A stretch of DNA of 64,000 bases from Geosiphon pyriformis (GCA_016748015.1 JAAOMT010000276.1:53791-117790); one strand, 5' to 3'; counted from the stretch's first letter, positions 11,358-22,740 are shown. The notes: generated by a model from the sequence alone, not told the origin. Numbers and translations are program-made.

Positions 11358-12248
11358 CTATCTTGACTGTCTTTCATCTCCAAATTCTTGTTTTTGGAGT
11401 GATGTTAATCTCTTGTGATCTGTGTATATTTCAAACTTTTGACTCAAGTATTTTTTCCATTTTATGACTGTCCAGTATATTGCTAAGTGTTCTTGTTCCA
11501 GTGTTCCATAGTTCTTTTTGGCTGGTGTTAAACCTCTGCTGGCATATGCTACTGGATGTTCTCTGCCATTTAGTCCTCTCTGAGATAATACTGCTCCCAA
11601 TGCTTGACTGGATGCATTGGTGGTGATGATAAATGGTTTGCTATAATCTGGATAGATCAGTACTGGAGCTTGGATGAGCTTTTTTCTCAGAATATCAAAA
11701 GCTTCTTGTTGACTTTCTGTCCATTCATATTTCGTATTTTTGTTTTGCAGTTGATTGAGTGGCTGCACTATCTTGGAAAAGTTCTTGATAAAATGATGAT
11801 AGTAGCTGGCGAATCCCAAGAATGATTTCAGTTCTGTTATATTGGTCAGCACTGGAAAGTTCTTTACTATCTCTATTTTCTCTGGATCCATTTTGATGCC
11901 GTCTTTGCTGACTATGTGTTCTAAGAATTTGAGTTCTGTCTTGCCAAAGAAGCATTTTGTCACATTTAACTTTAGTCCTGCTCTTCTTAGTCTTTCGAAC
12001 ACTTGTTGAAGATAATGAAGATGATCATCAAACATCTTTGAGAATACATTGGTGTCGTCCAAGTATACAACTACTGATTTCCATAATAAGCCAGTATAAA
12101 TAATTTCCATTAGCCGTTGGAAAGTTGCTGGGGCATTGGTTAAGCCAAATGGCATTACTTCAAATTCGAAATTCTCTTCTCTAGTAATAAATGCCGTCTT
12201 CTCTTTGTCAGCTGGATTTATGGCTACTTGCCAGTAACCACTGTCCAA
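11358..12248 (-). pseudogene. Reverse transcriptase C-terminal half and RNase H
   Basis: This 296-residue frame holds the catalytic reverse transcriptase palm, beginning at DSGYWQV, then FGLTNAPATFQRLM and VVYLDDTNVF with the YLDD active site intact. The thumb follows, then an RNase H domain (QAPVLIYPDYSKPFIITTNASS, AYASRGL, LEQEHLAIYW, EIYTDHKRL). RNase H would normally have TDAS at its first catalytic site; here TTNASS shows another Asp-to-Asn change. A TGG-to-TGA stop at about 12262 separates it from the N-terminal half. Confidence 0.9.
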
Positions 12249-12263
12249 ATCTAATGTGGAGAA

Positions 12264-13520
12264 TCATTTGTTCTCACCGAAAGCATTGAATAATTTTTGT
12301 ATTTGTGGAGTTGGATAACTGTCTCCACGAGTTATATCATTGAGTTTCTTATAGTCTACACAAAACTGGATTTTTCCATTTTTTTTACGGACAAGTACTA
12401 CTGATGACAACCATAGACTCATTGATAGTTGAATTAGCCCATTGTTAAGCATTCTGTTTATCTCTTGACAAATAATCTCATGGCTGGCTGGTGGCACTCT
12501 GTATGCTCTTTGTTTGATTGGCATTGCATCTCTAGTCTTAATCTGATGCTGGATGATGTTAGTTCGGCCAAACTTATTTTCACTGGCAAAGATGTTATTG
12601 AAATTGTTGAGTAATATCTTAAGCTGCATACATTGGAGTGGATCTAAGTTTCCCATGTTTATTTGTTCTAATTGTTTTGGTTGGAGCAAATAACATTTGT
12701 CTTGTCCATAGATTGTTTGTGATGTGATTTCAACATATCCACAAAGTTGTGGAAAGTCTGGAATGGGGTTTGGTGGTTGGTCTTCTATTTCTGTAGTTAA
12801 ATATCCGATGGTGGTTCCTTCTGGTATGTTGATGACATTGCCAGTGTTGTTGTAGATGGGAATTTTTATGCTGCTATAGCTTTTGGCTGGTATGTAGAGA
12901 TTGATCAACCCAATCTCTCCTGATTCACAAAGGGTTGCTTCCACTTCAAAAATCTGTTCTTGCTCTTTTTCCTTCCTTTCTATTGCTAACATGTACTGGC
13001 TATATGGTGGAATGGAAATAGCTTGACCAGTTGAGATAATTTCTCCTTGGCCAACAATTTCTTCCTCCGCCATATTAACTGGTATATCTGTTTTACCCAT
13101 TGATCCAAATCCTTGTATTCCTCTCACTGTTATTCCTAATTTCTCCCTCTTTCCTACTGACACTAACTGAGCTACTCTAATCAGAGGCAGGAATATTGCC
13201 TGTGCTATCTTTTTGTTGGGCTCTATTATATAGGCTTTTTCTGAGTCATTTTGTAGCATGGTGATAATATTTTCTACATATTTCATGTCAATTATTCCTT
13301 CTCTTATATTGATCCCTCTTTTCACTAAACTACTCCTAGATATTAATTGAACTATTGTTGTTGCCGGAATTTCTAGTGCTATTTTCAGATCAATACAGGT
13401 GCATGAATGCGGTTTTAATTTGATGGCATTTTTTTCTGGATATCTTAGATCAAACCCTGCATCCATATTATACACACATTCTGGCATAATACCTTTCCCA
13501 TTGTCACTATACCATTTCAA
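12264..13520 (-). pseudogene. dUTPase domain and N-terminal reverse transcriptase
   Basis: The first 150 residues carry all five dUTPase motifs in order: MDAGFDLRYP, SRSSLVKRG, GIIDMKY, KKIAQAIF and RGIQGFGS. dUTPase removes dUTP and so limits uracil in the element's cDNA. A linker of about 150 residues follows, then the RT start (YRVPPASHEI, LVRKKNGKIQFCVDYKKLN). The frame continues upstream across a single CAA-to-TAA stop into the cysteine-rich segment at 13557-13877, and downstream across TGG-to-TGA into the RT palm. Confidence 0.88.
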
Positions 13521-13556
13521 CTCTTGTTCCTTGGAGAGATCTGGTAGTGCAATGTA

Positions 13557-13877
13557 TTATTCATAGTTTAAATCGGGTTTTGAATCTGAGTCTGAATTGT
13601 TTTTGTCATCATTGCCATTTTGAATGGAGCTGGAACCAGTGTTTTTGTCATCATCATTGGAGTTTGGATCACGATTGATCAGCGATTCTGATTCTGATGC
13701 ACAGCTGCTGATTGGTTCTTCTTCTTCAGGGATCAAGTAGATTATGCATGATGGTGGATTGTAAATGAGGTCACAATCGTCACAATATTCAAAGTCACTG
13801 GGAATTAAACAATGGCAACACAGTTTTGTATTTAACTGTGCTAGCCATTGTTCTTGCTCTTCTTTAGTGGGTGCCAA
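13557..13877 (-). pseudogene. Cysteine-rich segment upstream of dUTPase
   Basis: This 106-residue frame starts with a helical segment and then has CCHCLIPSDFEYCDDCDLIYNPP, which offers two closely spaced cysteine pairs and probably binds zinc. An acidic, serine/asparagine-rich linker follows. It belongs to the same polyprotein as the dUTPase, from which only one stop codon separates it. Its role is unknown. Confidence 0.65.
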
Positions 13878-14600
13878 GTTTTGGTAGTGTTTATAGAACT
13901 TTTCTGGTTCTAGAAAATTTATAACTGGCTCTGCATCTCAGTTAAGCTCGATGGGTTCTGGTGGGTTGTTTTTAATTGTCCGGATTTTTTCTGGTGATGT
14001 GCCTTCAATTTTGGCAGTTGCCATTCTCCAAATTTTGTCATTGTCATATGGACAACTGTCTAATCGTCATATTGCTCTTTGCCAAGCGGTTTCGATTGGT
14101 GTCCCTTTTTTAACCCAGTTGCTGATCAGAATCGTGTATTAACACTCTATATCGCACATTCCTCCACATCCAGGAATGTTATGCCACATTCCTTTGTCCA
14201 AGAGAGTCTTTCCACAAGTTAAGCATGGCTGATTGTCCTATTTCCCTACTTGTTTTGGTCTTCCAAAGCATTCAAAGACGCATGGACAGCAATAGAACCT
14301 AGTTGCCATTGAATATTTCTTATCATCCCCACAGCATACGCCCATTAATGACAATTTCTTACCGCAATTGACACATATAAGCTTAGGTCAACAATAGGTA
14401 GATCGTTGTAGTATAATGTAGGTATTATAAGTGGTGGTGGTTTGGGTGGTCTCTTCTTTTTTTCCTTTTCTTTTATTTTCTTTGTCTTCTTCCTATTCCC
14501 AACTTGAAGTTGGTTCACTTTCGTCATTGTCGGTCCATGTTAGGTCATCAGTTTCCTAGGTAAGTTCTTCCTTTTGTTTCCCTTTTCTCTTGTTGCTATT
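13878..14600 (-). pseudogene. Protease-dUTPase linker with cysteine clusters
   Basis: On the minus strand this holds a lysine/proline-rich stretch (14345-14527) and a segment of repeated cysteines near 14160-14340, including a CFGRPKQ block and a CLTCG block. The plus-strand element has a matching cluster at 22880-23050 (CTCYFCKTCHRKRFGYPKR and CFTC). Several stops break the frame. Confidence 0.5.
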
Positions 14601-14603
14601 GTC

Positions 14604-15085
14604 TCAGGAGAGTATTGGCAGTAGTTTGTTGTGCTCTTTGCCCGCCCACGACACTTGATAGGCTTCCCAGGTAGGCTTTTCTTTCTCCTCCTCCAGTTCG
14701 ATCAATAGTTTCTCTTTTGGAGGAGTTTTAAAGTGGCCACACGTGGCCGGAACACATATGTATTGGCCCTGATATGTTAGCTGAAGTTCTTGGGTGTTCC
14801 AGTCTAACATTGCGTTAACTTTGGATAGCCAGTTATTACCAACAAGAGCTTGATATTGAGTGGCTTCCATCACTAGAACTTTAATGGAAGTCATGATGCC
14901 ATTAACTTTAAAAGGAAAGTCGTTGATTTTGCCAATTGGAATTTTGGTCGCTCCATTGGCTGTGATGATTCTGGTGCTGGCAGCTTGATTAACTCAGTGA
15001 CCTAATTGATTCATGAGTTGTCTTGTGATTATGCTGCCTGTGGAACTGCTGTCCAGAATTAATTTGATGTCGAGTGTCATTCTAT
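14604..15085 (-). pseudogene. Retropepsin-like aspartic protease
   Basis: The minus-strand reading starts with LILDSSSTGSIITRQLM, an aspartic protease active site in which DSS replaces the usual DSG/DTG. It continues through IKVLVMEATQYQALVGNNWL, the flap and C-terminal part. A TGA stop at about 14996 (a likely former CGA) breaks it after NQLGH. The protease would cut the polyprotein. At its 5' edge it is joined directly to a gag segment by an apparent deletion. Confidence 0.75.
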
Positions 15086-15792
15086 CCGTTGGCTGCAATG
15101 GCCTTTTCTATATCATTCAGCCATATTTAAGCATCATTCTCTTTGCCTGTAAAGTTGTCAAGTTTTGTGATTAGTGCATAGGCCATTGGATCTAAGTTAG
15201 GTGGTTGTGGTGGCTGTTGAAGCAGTTGTTGTTGTCTTGGCTGTTGGAATGGTAGCTGAAGTGGCTGCTGTATGGGTTTGACTATGAGATTAATCGGCAG
15301 TTGATCGATAATGATTACCAGAGGTAAGTTTTGCTGATTAATTAATTCGGGGTTTTGATTTCTTTGATTTGGTGGTGTTCAAATATTTGGAGTTTCAATT
15401 TCCGGATTTTCTAACTGTTGCTGAGTTTGAATGTTCGGGGTTTCAACTTCCGGGTTTTCAGTGATCGGGTGCTAGTAAGTGAATTCTTGATCCTCTGATT
15501 CTTCTTCCTCCTTTTCTGATTCTGCTGCTTCTTATGGATCAGAGATTCCGAAATCTGGTGGAGATGGTGGTGATCGAAGTCTTGATGGAGTTGATGATCG
15601 CAAATTAAATTCCTCAAAGTATTTGTTGTATAGTTCTAACAATTCTGTTTTTTTTTGTCTACTTTGGAATGGGAATTGTCCAAATGCTGATATCACAATT
15701 AATGGAAACACATTGGTTGATAATATGTTGATGGCACTTTCAGATGTATAGTGGTATGATGGATTACTTGGGAATTCAACTCTGTTTTTCTT
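15086..15792 (-). pseudogene. Gag middle region, internally deleted
   Basis: This reads as a glutamine/proline-rich region, then a gag start block (AYALITKLDNFTGKENDA, IWLND.EKAIAANG) at about 15090-15190. After this the capsid sequence that follows in the other element (1.3 kb between the equivalent block and protease) is absent, and the protease starts at once. Nothing indicates splicing, so an internal deletion is the simplest reading. Confidence 0.6.
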
Positions 15793-16170
15793 TCAAGCAG
15801 ATGGCTGTATTTTTCGGGGTGTTACTGCTGGTGTTTGTAATTTTCCTTTGCCTTTACTAGCATATGTAATTGGATATCTTTGTTGAGTGTGGTATTCAAT
15901 TTCTTTGTTGATCTCAGTGATGATGGATGCAAAATTATGGTTTGTTGATAGGTTGGTGTTTTGAATTAATTCCTTATAGAAAGTTTCTCTTGCTGATTCA
16001 GTATTTACTGGTGTTCCTAATAAAAAGGAAATCTTTTTGTTGATGTAGAAATTGAAGGCTGATTCGGCAGATATATGATTGTGGTTTAATCCCAAGTATT
16101 GACAATAGTGTTGAAATAAAGATTTTGCAAATCTTAAATGGTTTGCTTCTATAATTTCTGATTCTGCCAC
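15793..16170 (-). pseudogene. N-terminal gag-like domain
   Basis: This 125-residue frame starts with MAESEIIEANHL and has a helical domain with FYINKKISFLLGTPVNTESA. The plus-strand element has a recognisable counterpart at about 20320-20690. It is the first protein segment after the 5' LTR and lies 63 bp from it. A structural role in the particle is likely from position alone; I do not recognise a named family. Confidence 0.6.
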
Positions 16171-16215
16171 TTTTGGTTTGGTGTTGTTGGTGCTGGTTTT
16201 CTGTAGGATTATATC

Positions 16216-16232
16216 TCACAGAGAGCACCAAA
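16216..16232 (-). other. Primer-binding site of nested element
   Basis: Directly inside the 5' LTR the minus strand reads TTTGGTGCTCTCTGTGAG. TGG begins two bases after the LTR, as expected for pairing with the CCA end of a tRNA. The other plus-oriented elements have TTTGATGCT (20162) and TATGGTGCT (56643) at the same place, so the clade probably uses one primer tRNA whose 3' end is AGCACCA. Which tRNA it is cannot be told from this window. Confidence 0.7.
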
Positions 16233-17037
16233 TGTTACAAGTGATTATTTTTGTTGTTGTATTGAATAACAAACCTGTAACTTGGTGCTCAAAAGCTACT
16301 TTTGTGGATGATGTGTGGAAAGTATGATATCTGAAGGTTTTGGTTGATCTGAAGGTTTTGTTGTGGAGTTCTTTGTATAATGGACAGAGATTCAGTGGTG
16401 ATGGTAGTAGTTTTCCTGGAGTCGCAATTATGTCCAATTTCTTTTTTAGCTTGGTGGCCAGATTTATTCTGGCAGTTATGCCCTTCTGGTAAGCTATCTG
16501 TTAATATATATAATTTTACCCTTATTTCTGGGTCTTTTATCAGGCTATTCTTGACATCAATAATTCAGTGCTTAATCTTTTTACTCAATTAGTATACAAC
16601 AACAAAATCAAAGAAAGAAAAGAAAATAAAAAGAAAGAAAATAAAAATAAAGAAAATAAAGAAAATAAGCCAAGGCAATTCGGTATGTTAGTATCTCATC
16701 AATAGCCATAATCAAGAGCTATTGTTCCAGCATGGTTAAGTATCAATTACTATCAACATGAAGTGTTGATAGTGGAGAGTGGATTGAGATATAAAATAAT
16801 TATTTATTTAATGATTGGTTTCTTGGCTAAGGATTCTGTGGTATCAATTCTGTCTTTTCTGTTTCTAATACTATTGCTATATATACATAATTGGGATTTC
16901 TCAATTCCTCGATTCTTTATGACAGGAATCCTAGAATTCCTGGAATTCCTGGAATTCTGGAATTCCACATTTACTATGCTTACTTCTGATTGGCTAATAA
17001 TTATGTTAATATATTTCCTATATTTCTATGAGTAATA
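16233..17037 (-). repeat. 5' LTR of nested Gypsy element
   Basis: The LTR is 805 bp, starting TGTTAC and ending GTAATA (a C-to-T change from GTAACA). It is shorter than the other LTR only because its GGAATTCC-type array (16896-16970) has lost units. It holds the TATA-like box that should start transcription of the element. Confidence 0.9.
16876..16890 (-). promoter_or_regulatory. TATA-like promoter box in 5' LTR
   Basis: On the minus strand it reads TTATGTATATATAGCAATAG. It sits just downstream of the GGAATTCC array and is conserved among the LTRs here. It is the best candidate for the element's start of transcription. Confidence 0.5.
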
Positions 17038-19190
17038 CTATTAGCTAATATGTTTTTTGGTGTAAGGTAGCTTTAAAATTCTCTTCAGTGATTGTTTTTG
17101 TTGAGTAGGATAGTATTATTTATTTAATTGGTAATGTAGCTTTTTTTTCATAAACTAGTTTGAATGGTGTAAACTGAGTTGTATTTTGTTTTAATGTTTG
17201 ATATGCAAAGAGTATAAAAAGTATGAATAAGTCTCATTCTTGTTCATTTTCATAACTTATTTTTGCTAAAGCTTTACACAGTGTTTGGTTAAATTGTTCT
17301 ACCAGTCTGTTTGTTTATAAGTGATATGATAACAATAAAAGACATTTTATTCCAAACCATTGACTTAATTCGGTTAATGTATTATTGACAAAATGCATTT
17401 TTTGATTGAATAGCAGTTTTTTCAGGCATCTGTGTCTGCAAATTAGATCTTGGTATACAAACTCAGCTATTGTTTAGCATCTGCTACTTGGATGGCTCTG
17501 GCTTCTGGCCATTTTGTCAAGTAATTTATAGCTACAGCAATATAACAATTTTCTTTGGATATTATGAAGAGAGAACTAACCAAATCAATCCTAATTCTAT
17601 CAAATAAATTTCCAACTGGAATGGGTCAAAGTGGTTCTGTTGTTCTGGCTCCTTCTCTTTACTGACATGAGTCACAATTAAGCATGTATTCGAAAATGTC
17701 TTTGTATATTGTTGGCCAATAGTATAAATTTAGGATTCTTTCAAAGGTAACATCTTTGTTGAAATGTTTTGTAATGGAATCAAAATGCATACTATGTAAT
17801 ATAGTTTTTTTTTCATTGTTTTTGATAATTTATTGTGAGGTGGAGTGGTTTCAGCATTTTTATTAATATAGTTGGTTGTCTTGAATAAAATAATTTTGGG
17901 CTTGTTTTTGTATGATACTTTGTTCCTGTTAAGATAATATCTTCTTGAAATGTAGTGTTAATAGATACTGATGTAATCAGTAATAATTGGTTGTGTCCAT
18001 AAGTCTGGGATTAGGTTTGTGGCATTCTTAACAAACTGTTGGCATTGGTGTTTTTGGATCTTTCCTTGTAATAAACTTTGAGTGAGAATTGTTGCAAATA
18101 AGTACTCCATCTTGCATATTTTTTTTCTAGTTGTGGATTGTTGAGTAATCAAACAAGTTCCTTATAATTAATATATAGATTAAAAAGCAAACTGAAATAA
18201 TGTCTCCATGTCTATATGGCTCAATAAATGACAAGACATTTTAGATCTGTTGTGCTGTAATTTTTTTCTGCTGGACTAGTGTTGTAACTGGCATAAGCAA
18301 TTAGATATTTTCTATTGTCTAGTTTTATTTATAATAAGACTGCTCCTAAGGCATTTTTCGAGACATCTGTAGTGACAATAAACTATTTAATAAAATTTGG
18401 GTAAATTAGGATTGGATATGTGATCAATCATTATTTAAGATAGTTAAATGCTTTCTGTTGGTTTTTTTTTCATAGATACTGTATGTGTTTGGATAACAAC
18501 TGGTGAAGTGGTTTTGTGATAGTCAAGAATCTTTTGATAAATTGTCAATAGTATCCTGTTAATCCTAAAAATCTTTGTAATTCTCTAAAATTAATTGGAG
18601 CTGGAAAATCTTTGACTTTTTGGATCTTATTTGGGTCGGATTTGACTTTATTTTTTCCAATTATGTGTTCCAGGAATTTCAACTCAGTCTTTCTAAAGAA
18701 ACATTTATCAAGATTGAGTTTCAATCTAGCACTACGAAGACATTTAAAGACTTACTAAAGATGAAACAAATAATTGTCAAATGTTTCTAAGAAGACATTG
18801 ATGTTATTAAGATATACTATGACTGATTTCTATAAGATTCCTTTGTACACAATATTCATAAGATGCTGAAAAGTAGCAGAAGTATTATAGAGTCCAAAAA
18901 GCATTATATTGAACTCAAAGTTTTTATCTTGGGTAATAAATGCCATTTTTTCTTTGTTTTTGGAGTCCATTTTACCTACTAATATCTACTGGCTAGATCT
19001 AATAATGAGAACCATTTTTTGTTTTCTAAATTGTTCAGAATTTTTTAAATAAGAGGTGTAGGGTAACTATCTCCTCAAGTGATACTGTTTAGCTTCCAGT
19101 AGTCTACACAAAATCTTATTTTCTCATTTTTCTTAATGACCAGAACTATTAAAAAGGACCAAAAGCTTAGTAATTCTTTAATCAAGCCAT
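17038..19190 (-). mobile_element. Older Gypsy element, right fragment (integrase to RT)
   Basis: This continues the fragment at 7007-8222, interrupted by the nested element. On the minus strand one can follow integrase (about 17050-17700), RNase H (about 18000-18450) and reverse transcriptase (about 18550-19190, including VYLNN in place of YLDD near 18805), all with many stops. The sequence ends abruptly inside reverse transcriptase at 19190 where a plus-oriented LTR begins. The rest of this element is not found on the other side of that LTR element. Confidence 0.8.
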
Positions 19191-20161
19191 TGTTACCAGT
19201 AGAATTTTAGCTATTAATTAGCATGAAATTACCCTTATAATTTCTATTATTAATTAGCATATATTATTATTATTTCAATTATTACTTATTATTTAATCAA
19301 ATTATTAAATATCATTACTTAATCAATAATCTGAGTTGTATCATAGAAATTAAAATGATCAAATTACACAATATTTTGAACCATTTAATATAGTCAAAAT
19401 TCGCCGAAATTAATGAAAATTGGCCGAAATAATTAATAGTTTAGTGAAATAATTTGTAATTTGCCAAAATGTATCTTTAGTTCACCAAAATTATAGCAAA
19501 AAAAAAGTACAAGTTTAAAGACTAGTATTACAACAAATTGTATAAAAAAAGAGCTTTTCTCTTCAAAAAAATGTATCTTCTCATAGTATCTTACCATAAC
19601 ATTCTACTTTAAATATCTTAAATTAAAACAAATCATTTTTTACATATCTTAAATAAAAATTAAATATTCGAAAACCAAATTCTTAAATTATTACACTTGA
19701 AATTCTCTCAACACAATTAACATTTTAAAATTGATTAGCTACCAATTTCAATAAACTGTTAGTGACTCTAGATCTGGATAAAAAACGGTTTTCTTGACAA
19801 AATTCTATTTTTTTTACATTTTCTTTATTTTTCTTTTCTTTTCTTATCATAATCATTAAGATAGCCTACAGACAAGATTTCTGTAGAGGAGTTGACTTTT
19901 ACAGTAAAGTAACTACATATTTTAGTGAGCTTCCAGACAAGCAATTCCTGGAAAAGAGTTGATGTTTACTACAATATAACTACATAAAGTAACTGGCACA
20001 GAATTGGCCATTCTACTTATAAGTTCAGCAGTTTAAATTATAGAAAATAATTTGAAATAAATTTGGTTATTGAAGGTTCAATTGCTTCCAGAAAACAAAA
20101 AATTAGCAACAAACAAATAGTAACAACATTCAAGAAAAGAAACCAAAAACCTTTAGTAACA
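19191..20161 (+). repeat. 5' LTR of plus-strand Gypsy element
   Basis: It begins TGTTACCAG and ends AGTAACA, forming a short terminal inverted repeat. It aligns along its whole length with 28097-29067. Most differences are C/T or G/A. Unlike LTRs of the other family it has no obvious palindromic minisatellite. Confidence 0.92.
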
Positions 20162-20178
20162 TTTGATGCTTTTCCATG
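20162..20178 (+). other. Primer-binding site, decayed
   Basis: The sequence TTTGATGCTTTTCC follows the LTR end directly. Compared with TTTGGTGCTCTC in the other element, the G-to-A change in TGG would weaken pairing with the tRNA CCA end. Confidence 0.55.
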
Positions 20179-20319
20179 GAAATAACACAGCAATAACAAC
20201 TTTAAAGTGGCAATCACATCAGACACAACAAATCTAGAGTATTGTTAATTAATTTACACTCACTGCAAACAAAGATTCAACATCCCAAACAAAATTGAAG
20301 TTATCAAAAAATCACTATA

Positions 20320-21950
20320 CCAATATATTAAAAACTGCATCAACAATTATCTTTTTGGAAACCACAATATTTTAGAAGTTAAAAGCAACTTCTACAATAA
20401 TTTATTATACTATTTACTATTAAGAACTAAAGACCTTAACAGTGAAACACTTGTCACTTACTTTCAAGAACTTAACTTTAGCATTATTCAGTATTGTGAA
20501 AAAAAATATCCAGTACAATTCAAATACTCTCTTAACTTTGAATCAAAAACAGAAACAAGCAACAAAGACAAACAAAAAGTGAAACAATACTCAAAAACTA
20601 CTCCAAACACTCTAATACCACCAAAAACAACTGCCAAACATCTGCAAACACCTGAACAAGGAACCAGTGTCAAATTACCACTTTCTATTACACCATTTCT
20701 AATTTTACTTGTTTGACCACAAACACCAAATTTACCACTTATCTGTTTCTTCAGACCAAAAAATTTTCAGTCACCTAAAAATTTTACTCAACAGCAAGAA
20801 CCAATATCAACCAGCACCAATCTTTTTGATTACTTACAAGAAAACAAAAGTAATCATTCAGAGAACTTAGAAAGTAAAAAAACTAAATCAGAATCAGAAG
20901 AAATTACAGAAAATGAAAAAGAAATAATAATTGTGTATATTGCAAAAATCTCAGAATTTACTGGTGAAAATAATAATACCAGCTCTTAAGAATGGCTTAA
21001 CAAAGTCCAGAAAGCAAAAGATGCAAATGGATAGAATGCAGCAAGAATGCTCAAAACAATCTTATACTTCCTTCAAGGAACTGCAGCAGAATAATTTGAA
21101 AACTTAGAAAAACTCTTTGAAAACTGGCAAGCATTCAAAAATGCTTTCCTGCAACAATTTATTGACAATAACACTTTTATTATTCTTTAAAATTGCTTTT
21201 CTAATTCAATTAAGAAACATTGGAAACTGTCATGAGCTATCTTAGAAAATTCAACAAACTCCTTTAATGAATTCAACAATTAGAAACCAATGAATACTAT
21301 TCCAATACCCAGATTTTGGATTAATTTATAGCAGGATTAAAAGACAAGTTAATCAAAAAAGTTTGCCCACATGCTTCAGAAGATTTAGCAACTGTCATTA
21401 GACATGTAAAAAACTATGAAATAGCAATGGAAGAAGCAAATCATATCAAACTTGTGAATCTTGTTATTGGAAAAACCAGCTTAACAGCTAAAAAAAAATT
21501 GAGCAACTTACAAAGAAAGTTGAAAACTATTTTACTAACTAACAATAACAACAACAAACACAAAGATATTAGCCACCACAATAATAAAACCAAAACAACT
21601 ACCCATTATCATCTAACAATTAAAACCAAAGTTGTCACTATTGTGAGATTTCAGGACATTGGAAATGAGACTGCAAAAAGTTACAAAAAGACCAACAAAA
21701 CAGGAATAATTAACATTACTCTTCAACACAGCAATCTCATTATCAGCCTTTACTACCAGCCTACTATTCCCCGAGATCTCAACAGCAAAACAATTATTAT
21801 CAGTCTGCTCTATAGTAGCAATATCAACAACTTATACCAATCCAACAGTATCAACAACCACCTACACAACAATATCAAGTACCAGTCCAAAGATTGGTTC
21901 AATACAACTAATTTATATCACAAAACCGTTTTTCAATAAACAACAACAAG
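20320..21950 (+). pseudogene. Gag region of plus-strand element
   Basis: A first segment (20320-20690) resembles the N-terminal gag-like domain of the nested element. The main gag begins around 20940 with FTGENNN, EWLNKVQKAKDANG, LKTILYFLQGTAA and FENLEKLFENWQAFKNAFLQQF, a typical retrotransposon gag. It runs through VIRHVKNYEIAMEEANHIKL (about 21390-21450) to an asparagine/glutamine-rich tail. Stops at tryptophan and glutamine positions fit C-to-T and G-to-A decay. Gag would form the particle. Confidence 0.75.
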
Positions 21951-22034
21951 ATCAACTCAAACAACCAGTTGGTTTCCTAAAATTCTGGTCAGCAAAAATC
22001 CAATCACTACCACACTTAATCCAGTTATTTTACA

Positions 22035-22740
22035 ATGCCTGAAGGATCAGATTTTCAACAAACTGCACTTTCTGAAGGTGAAGTTGCAGTATCAAGATCA
22101 AACTCTTCCAACAATACTATTCTACCAGCCCAAATTGTTCAAAATACCAACCTTTCAGATATATTTTCATTCGAATTTGAAGCAAATAAATCACCATTCT
22201 TACTTAATAATGCAGTAGTCAATGAACAAAAAGCAATTACAACTATGTATACTGAAGCTGAAGTAAAAGGAAAACCAATTTGGTTAATCTTAGACAGTAG
22301 ATTAGCTGAAAGTATTATTTCCTATTAATTAATATAACAGCTTCAAAGAACTGTTAACAGACTAATCCAAACTGTAATTGTGACTGCAGATGGTATAAAA
22401 AAGACTCTAGTAGAAAAAATTAACAACTTTCTATTTACTATTGATGGAATCACCATTCCAGTTAAAGTTCTAGTTATAGATGCACCACAATACCAAGCTT
22501 TTGTTGGAAATAATTGGCTTCTCAAGACCAATACAAATTTAGATTGAGAAACCCAGAAATTAAAAATTTCATACCAAGAACAATACACCAAAGTACCTGA
22601 TATCTGTGATACTTTTAATAAAAAATCTGAAAAAGCCCCAGTATTTGAATTTGAAGAGAAGAAAGAACTACTAATCACAGAAATCTTTATGGCTCTTGAA
22701 TCACCATCTAATTGGGCTGAAAAAACAGAACAAAAATCTT
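22035..22740 (+). pseudogene. Retropepsin-like protease of plus-strand element
   Basis: The reading shows KGKPIWLILDSRLAESIISY (22268-22325), where the active site DSG has become DSR. Further on, VKVLVIDAPQYQAFVGNNWL matches the nested element's protease. A stop separates the two halves at about 22326. The enzyme would process the polyprotein but is inactive here. Confidence 0.7.

Larger units (their letters stand above)
8223..17037 (-). mobile_element. Ty3/Gypsy-type LTR retrotransposon, nested copy
   Basis: This is a nearly complete minus-strand element of 8.8 kb. It has a 5' LTR (16233-17037), a primer-binding site next to it, gag-like regions, protease, cysteine-rich segments, dUTPase, reverse transcriptase, RNase H, integrase and a further ORF, then a 3' LTR (8223-9118). 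The order RT, RNase H, integrase is that of the Ty3/Gypsy group. A 4-bp direct repeat CTAT flanks it. The pol frame is interrupted by only a few single-base stops (CAA to TAA at about 13552, TGG to TGA at about 12262, CGA to TGA at about 14996), so it is fairly recent. The gag capsid region is missing and one integrase catalytic residue is changed, so the copy is not autonomous. Confidence 0.9.
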
